9,330 bases of DNA. It comes from an uncultured Agathobacter sp. Its GTDB lineage: Bacteria; Bacillota; Clostridia; Lachnospirales; Lachnospiraceae. The translations under genes were made by a program, and so were the position numbers. Where the stretch lies: contig CAKRKX010000087.1 in NCBI GenBank assembly GCA_934358675.1, positions 1 through 9,330 of the forward strand, written 5' to 3'. Within the stretch, counting starts at the first letter, position 1, and the number at the start of each line of letters is the position of its first letter. Positions 5,866 through 9,330 of the stretch are shown here, one piece after another. The notes beneath the pieces are model-generated. The model saw nothing but the letters and a program-made list of their open reading frames with translations, did no database searches and was not told the DNA's origin.

Positions 5866-6915
5866 ATGGAACAGGAGACAACCGTACATAAGCGTCGCCC
5901 GCGCTACAAGGGCAAATACCCGAAGCGCTTTGAAGAAAAATATAAGGAATTACAGCCGGAAAAATACAAAGACACGATCGAGCATGTGATCAGCAAGGGG
6001 AACACCCCGGCAGGCATGCACATCTCGATCATGGTCAATGAAATATTGGATTTCCTGAAGATCCAGCCGGGGGAGACCGGATTTGATGCAACACTCGGAT
6101 ATGGCGGACATACAAAAGCGATGTTACAGTGCCTGAACGGACAGGGGCATATCTATGCGACGGATGTGGATCCGGTTGAATCGGAAAAGACGAAGAAGCG
6201 CCTTGCGGATCAGGGATTCGGGGAGGATATTCTTACGATCCGTCTGCAGAATTTCTGTACGATCGATGAGATCGCCAAAGAAGTCGGAGGCTTCGATTTT
6301 ATCCTTGCGGATCTTGGTGTGTCGTCCATGCAGATCGATAATCCGGAACGCGGCTTCTCATTTAAGACAGAAGGACCGCTTGATCTGCGCCTGAATCAGC
6401 AGAGCGGAATCAGTGCGGCGGAACGCCTTGATACGATCTCAAGAGATGAACTTGCGGGAATGCTCTACGAGAATTCGGATGAACCATACAGTGAGGAACT
6501 TGCCAAGGCGATCACCGATGAGATCCGCAAAGGAAACCGGATCGATACGACGACGAAGCTTCGCCAGGTCATTGAGAAGACGCTGGATTTCCTCCCGGAG
6601 AAGGAGAAAAAAGATACGATCAAGAAGACATGTCAGAGAGTTTTTCAGGCGCTTCGTATCGATGTGAACCACGAATTTGAAGTGTTATATGAATTTATGG
6701 AGAAGCTTCCGGATGCGCTCCGTCCGGGCGGACGTGTTGCCATCCTGACATTCCATTCCGGTGAGGATAAACTGGTGAAGCGTGCATTAAAAGAAGGGTT
6801 CCGTGACGGAATTTACAGTGATTATGCGAAGGATGTGATTCGGCCGTCGGCACAGGAATGTGCGCAGAATGCGCGGGCACATTCCACGAAGATGCGCTGG
6901 GCTGTGCGTGCGTAA
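5866..6915 (+). CDS. rsmH: RsmH/MraW-type rRNA methyltransferase, divergent paralogue
   Basis: A 349-residue SAM-dependent methyltransferase of the RsmH family, whose known member N4-methylates C1402 of 16S rRNA in the decoding centre. Family blocks are clear: GMHISIMVNEIL (50-61), the SAM loop DATLGYGGHT (74-83), DVDP (100-103), ADLGVSSMQID (148-158), ERGFSF (161-166), RVFQALRIDVN (258-268), GGRVAILTFHS (288-298) and the tail NARAHSTKMRWA. Several usually strict positions differ: LDLRLN for LDMRMD, KKTCQRVF where HPATRVF is expected, FHSGEDKLVK for FHSLEDRIVK, and NARAHS for NPRARS. A basic extension of about 45 residues precedes the catalytic domain; typical RsmH is about 310 residues. No mraZ, ftsL or penicillin-binding protein gene is adjacent, unlike the usual cell-division cluster. 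I infer a second, divergent RsmH-like enzyme, perhaps with a changed substrate. It starts 117 bp after the preceding gene. Confidence 0.88.
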   Translation: MEQETTVHKRRPRYKGKYPKRFEEKYKELQPEKYKDTIEHVISKGNTPAGMHISIMVNEILDFLKIQPGETGFDATLGYGGHTKAMLQCLNGQGHIYATDVDPVESEKTKKRLADQGFGEDILTIRLQNFCTIDEIAKEVGGFDFILADLGVSSMQIDNPERGFSFKTEGPLDLRLNQQSGISAAERLDTISRDELAGMLYENSDEPYSEELAKAITDEIRKGNRIDTTTKLRQVIEKTLDFLPEKEKKDTIKKTCQRVFQALRIDVNHEFEVLYEFMEKLPDALRPGGRVAILTFHSGEDKLVKRALKEGFRDGIYSDYAKDVIRPSAQECAQNARAHSTKMRWAVRA

Positions 6916-6943
6916 ATCCATTTTGGGGAAACCGCCGATGCAT

Positions 6944-7020
6944 CATGACCCGGAGAAGAAAAGAAAAAATCCGGGTCAAGAGAAATGCCGGTGAGGCATG
7001 GCCCGGAGATAGGAAGAAAT
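6944..7020. repeat. Imperfect direct repeat and hairpin downstream of the methyltransferase gene
   Basis: CATG(A/G)CCCGGAGA plus an A/G-rich tail occurs twice, at 6944-6967 and 6997-7020 (19 of 24 positions equal). Between them TCCGGGTC (6970-6977) is the exact complement of GACCCGGA in copy 1 (6947-6954), giving an 8-bp stem with a 15-nt purine loop; it can also pair with GGCCCGGA in copy 2 with one G-U. No T-run follows, so termination here is not supported. The rest of 6916-7047 shows nothing recognisable. Confidence 0.5.
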
Positions 7021-7047
7021 TGGAATTCAAATCGGGTAAATTAGGGC

Positions 7048-7076
7048 TTGCACAAATGAAAAGCGTAAGTTATAAT
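7048..7076 (+). promoter_or_regulatory. Promoter of the ZTP riboswitch leader
   Basis: TTGCAC (7048-7053) and TATAAT (7071-7076) are separated by an optimal 17 bp. Transcription would start at about 7082-7084, which is right where the P1 stem of the riboswitch begins. That coincidence supports both calls. Confidence 0.85.
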
Positions 7077-7081
7077 ACAGT

Positions 7082-7223
7082 CGTTATATGACTGACGGAA
7101 TGAGTGGAGAACCACGTGGAGTATAACGAGGCAGTTTATTAGCTGCCGATAAAGCAATGTCTCTTCGAGACATCGTAAGCGATATCTGCTTCGCAGGCAC
7201 CGCAATGGCCGACCGTCTGGGCA
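7082..7223 (+). promoter_or_regulatory. ZTP (pfl-type) riboswitch upstream of pflB
   Basis: The 5' subdomain shows P1 (CGTTATA 7082-7088 with TATAACG 7122-7128), the conserved strand TGACTGACGGAA, P2 (GTGG 7104-7107 with CCAC 7112-7115) and GTGGAG before P1 closes. The 3' subdomain has the hallmark CCGTCTGGGCA (7213-7223). The expected pseudoknot is present: GACGG (7094-7098) complements CCGTC (7213-7217), a covarying form of the usual GGCG/CGCC pair. The class senses ZTP/ZMP, purine intermediates that rise when 10-formyl-tetrahydrofolate is short, and turns genes on. The linker between subdomains is long (about 80 nt) and contains three hairpins: 7130-7147, 7157-7173 (ATGTCTC-TTC-GAGACAT) and 7186-7196 (CTGC-TTC-GCAG). 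The motif assignment is by eye from the known consensus; the pfl gene context is the classical one. Confidence 0.88.
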
Positions 7224-7251
7224 ACAAAAGAAGCCTGGAGGGTCTTTTTTT
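7211..7251 (+). terminator. Riboswitch-controlled intrinsic terminator
   Basis: GACCGTCTGGGC (7211-7222) pairs with GCCTGGAGGGTC (7233-7244) with one G-G mismatch and two G-U pairs, around loop AACAAAAGAA, followed by seven T (7245-7251). The 5' arm contains the pseudoknot strand CCGTC and the conserved GGGC of the aptamer, so ligand-bound aptamer and terminator cannot coexist. Ligand should therefore allow read-through toward pflB. Confidence 0.88.
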
Positions 7252-7264
7252 ATCTGTTACATAG

Positions 7265-7336
7265 ACTTTTCGGAATTTTATGCTCTTATGTGCAAGCACA
7301 ACGAGCCTGCAATACATTATCTTTATTCTGAAAAGT
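7265..7336. other. Structured spacer between riboswitch terminator and second promoter
   Basis: ACTTTTCGGAA (7265-7275) pairs with TTCTGAAAAGT (7326-7336), ten Watson-Crick pairs plus one G-U. Inside are GCTC/GAGC (7282-7285 with 7303-7306) and a GTGC-AA-GCAC hairpin (7290-7299). No open reading frame with a ribosome binding site is seen. This RNA would be made only on read-through from the riboswitch promoter. Its function is unknown and the pairing could be chance. Confidence 0.35.
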
Positions 7337-7374
7337 TACGCTTTGTATCAAATCGAAAACAAAACCCCTTGGAC

Positions 7375-7401
7375 TTGACAAATATCATATGTTAGTATAA
7401 T
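7375..7401 (+). promoter_or_regulatory. Second, riboswitch-independent pflB promoter
   Basis: Consensus TTGACA (7375-7380) and TATAAT (7396-7401) are separated by 15 bp, slightly short of the optimum. It lies 124 bp after the riboswitch terminator and about 60 bp before the pflB ribosome binding site, so transcripts from it would bypass riboswitch control. The -10 overlaps an imperfect palindrome (7381-7436), which may be its operator. Confidence 0.75.
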
Positions 7402-7436
7402 CTATCGTTGGTTAGACAAAACTAATATATGGTAAT
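7381..7436. promoter_or_regulatory. Imperfect palindrome over the pflB promoter, candidate operator
   Basis: CATATGTTAGT (7386-7396) and ACTAATATATG (7421-7431) are inverted copies with 10 of 11 positions matching; extending to 16 nt per arm gives 13 of 16. The arms flank the -10 and likely start site with a 24-bp centre. A redox or fermentation regulator is plausible for a pflB promoter, but the sequence matches no operator I can name with confidence. Confidence 0.4.
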
Positions 7437-7469
7437 AGTGCAATCAATTTTTATAGAAGGAGGAACATC

Positions 7470-9330
7470 ATGTTAGAAATGAAGGAATGGGATGGATTCG
7501 AAGGACGTCTCTGGAAAGAAGAAATCAACGTTCGTCAGTTCATTCAGGACAACTACACCCCTTATGACGGAAACGAGGACTTCCTCGCAGACCCGACAGA
7601 AGCAACCGATAAGCTTTGGGGCGCATTACAGAAGTTACAGAAAGAGGAGCGCGCAAAAGGCGGCGTTCTTGATATGGAGACAGAGGTTGTAACAGGTATT
7701 ACAGCTTACGGTCCGGGATATATTGATGAGTCATTAAAGGATTTAGAGCAGATCGTTGGTTTACAGACCGACAAGCCACTGAAGCGTGCATTCATGCCTT
7801 ACGGTGGAATCAAGATGGCTGTTCAGGCATGCGAGACTTACGGATACGAAGTAAGCTCTGACTTAAAGGAAATCTTCACAAAGTATCATAAGACACACAA
7901 TACCGCAGTATTTGATGCTTACACACCTGAGATGATGAAGGTTCGTCACGCTAAGATCTTAACCGGTCTTCCGGATACATACGGACGTGGACGTATCGTT
8001 GGTGATTACCGTCGTATTGCTCTCTACGGTCTTGATTACCTCATCGAGGAGAAGAAGAAAGACAAAGCAAACTGTGGATGCGGTCAGATGACAGATGATG
8101 TCATCCGTTTAAGAGAAGAGATCGCAGAGCAGATCAAGTGCTTAGAGGATATGAAGAAGCTTGCAGAGATCTACGGATACGATATCTCAAGACCTGCAAC
8201 AAACGCAAAGGAAGCCGTACAGTGGTTATACTTCGGATACCTTGCAGCCATCAAGACACAGAACGGTGCAGCAATGTCCGTTGGTCGTGTTTCTACCTTC
8301 CTTGATATCTACATCAAGAGAGATATGGACAAGGGAATCCTTACCGAGCAGCAGGCACAGGAGTTGATCGACCACTTCACCATGAAGCTTCGTATGGTGA
8401 AGTTCGCCCGTATTCCTTCTTACAACCAGTTATTCTCAGGTGATCCTGTATGGGCAACACTTGATGTAGCCGGAACAGGTGTGGACGGACGTTCTATGGT
8501 AACCAAGACGGACTTCCGTTTCTTACACACATTAGAGAACATGGGACCGGCTCCGGAGCCAAACCTTACGGTATTTTATTCATCAAGACTGCCACAGGCA
8601 TTCAAGGATTATGCAGCAAGAATCTCCATCGAGACAAGTTCCATCCAGTACGAGAACGACGATGCAATGAAGCCTGTATGGGGCGATGATTACGCAATCT
8701 GCTGCTGTGTATCCGCTACACAGACCGGTAAGGAGATGCAGTTCTTCGGCGCTCGTGCAAACCTTGCAAAATGCTTACTTTACGCAATCAACGGTGGTGT
8801 TGATGAGAAGTCCGGTGAGCAGGTTGGACCAAACTACGCACCGATTACTTCCGAGTACTTAGATTACGATGAGGTAATGGCAAAGTATGACAAGATGATG
8901 GACTGGTTAGTTGACATTTATGTTAATACATTAAACCTGATCCAGTACATGCATGATAAATATTACTATGAGGCAGCTGAACTTTCCCTCATGGATACCG
9001 ACTTAAAGAGAACATTCGCAACCGGTATCGCAGGATTCTCTCACGTAATCGATTCCCTTTCCGCAATCAAGTACGCAAAGGTTAAGGTTGTTCGTGATGA
9101 GAACGGTCTTGCAAAAGACTTCGAGATCGAGGGAGACTTCCCTAAGTACGGAAACGATGATGACCGTGCCGATGAGATCGGTGTATGGCTCCTTAAGACA
9201 TTCATGGATAAGTTGAAAAAGCATCACACATACCGTGATTCAGAGCCTACAACTTCCATCCTTACGATTACTTCAAACGTTGTATACGGTAAGGCTACAG
9301 GCGCAATGCCAGACGGACGTAAGGCCGGCG
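7470..9330 (+). CDS. pflB: Pyruvate formate-lyase (formate C-acetyltransferase), 3' end missing
   Basis: About 620 codons of a glycyl-radical enzyme that converts pyruvate and CoA to acetyl-CoA and formate, central to anaerobic mixed-acid fermentation. The start [20 protein letters not shown] has an excellent ribosome binding site (AGAAGGAGG, 7455-7463). Conserved blocks include [41 protein letters not shown] as two adjacent family stretches, [14 protein letters not shown], the active-site pair C412-C413 (C418-C419 in E. coli) followed by [12 protein letters not shown], and [14 protein letters not shown] with PDGRKAG at the edge. The remaining 130 or so residues, with the glycyl-radical RVSGYA loop, lie outside the window, so this is an edge truncation, not a mutation. 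An extra Cys (C411) precedes the pair where E. coli has Ala. Codon use is strongly biased, as in metK. Control: ZTP riboswitch leader plus a nearer promoter. Activation needs a SAM radical activase not seen here. Confidence 0.97.
   Translation, partial: MLEMKEWDGFEGRLWKEEINVRQFIQDNYTPYDGNEDFLADPTEATDKLWGALQKLQKEERAKGGVLDMETEVVTGITAYGPGYIDESLKDLEQIVGLQTDKPLKRAFMPYGGIKMAVQACETYGYEVSSDLKEIFTKYHKTHNTAVFDAYTPEMMKVRHAKILTGLPDTYGRGRIVGDYRRIALYGLDYLIEEKKKDKANCGCGQMTDDVIRLREEIAEQIKCLEDMKKLAEIYGYDISRPATNAKEAVQWLYFGYLAAIKTQNGAAMSVGRVSTFLDIYIKRDMDKGILTEQQAQELIDHFTMKLRMVKFARIPSYNQLFSGDPVWATLDVAGTGVDGRSMVTKTDFRFLHTLENMGPAPEPNLTVFYSSRLPQAFKDYAARISIETSSIQYENDDAMKPVWGDDYAICCCVSATQTGKEMQFFGARANLAKCLLYAINGGVDEKSGEQVGPNYAPITSEYLDYDEVMAKYDKMMDWLVDIYVNTLNLIQYMHDKYYYEAAELSLMDTDLKRTFATGIAGFSHVIDSLSAIKYAKVKVVRDENGLAKDFEIEGDFPKYGNDDDRADEIGVWLLKTFMDKLKKHHTYRDSEPTTSILTITSNVVYGKATGAMPDGRKAG

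Noticed and set aside
6947..6977. Intrinsic terminator after the methyltransferase gene
   Set aside because: The 8-bp stem is real, but the loop is 15 nt of purines and no T-run follows on the + strand.
7405..7425. Rex (NADH-sensing) operator near the pflB promoter
   Set aside because: TTGGTTAG...CTAAT resembles half of the TTGTTAA/TTAACAA pattern, but the symmetry and spacing do not fit the consensus.
1..9330. CRISPR array, insertion sequence, tRNA, phage or toxin-antitoxin genes
   Set aside because: No regularly spaced repeats, transposase or integrase motifs, tRNA cloverleaf or matching small gene pair was seen on either strand.

Overview
The window looks like a chromosomal segment of an anaerobic, low-to-mid GC Clostridia, most likely Lachnospiraceae. 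This rests on a clostridial-type pyruvate formate-lyase, a ferredoxin-type DUF362 protein, strong AGGAGG-type ribosome binding sites, TTGACA/TATAAT promoters and a ZTP (pfl) riboswitch placed in front of pflB. The genus is inference. All confident genes are on the + strand. The two edge genes (metK, pflB) use a narrow set of codons typical of highly expressed genes; the interior genes have looser codon use.

Layout: the 3' end of metK (1-363) closes with a hairpin terminator (432-463) that overlaps the -10 of a promoter for the next unit. A sensor histidine kinase (491-1981) and an OmpR-family response regulator (1974-2663) overlap by 8 bp. A 120-bp spacer follows, holding a diverged second copy of the regulator's last codons, a 14-bp inverted repeat and a small hairpin. 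Then come a PilZ (c-di-GMP binding) protein (2784-3479), a DUF362 protein with two [4Fe-4S] ferredoxin motifs and a His-rich tail (3523-4650), an unrecognised 360-residue protein carrying an IGHADGPTSIF motif (4666-5748), and a divergent RsmH-type methyltransferase outside any cell-division cluster (5866-6915).

The 554-bp gap 6916-7469 is regulatory. It has a near-consensus promoter (7048-7076) and a ZTP riboswitch aptamer (7082-7223) whose pseudoknot strand is also the 5' arm of an intrinsic terminator (7211-7251). About 125 bp later there is a second strong promoter (7375-7401) overlapped by an imperfect palindrome. pflB begins at 7470 and runs off the right edge at about 620 codons, before the glycyl-radical domain.

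How the parts fit: metK (SAM synthesis) and pflB (formate production, activated by a SAM radical enzyme) frame the window. The riboswitch ties pflB to one-carbon status, because ZTP accumulates when 10-formyl-tetrahydrofolate is short and PFL makes formate, the precursor of that cofactor. The two-component pair and PilZ protein are a candidate signalling unit with unknown input. The most unusual spots are the duplicated regulator terminus, the ADGPTSIF protein and the two-layer control of pflB. No mobile element, CRISPR array, tRNA or rRNA is visible.
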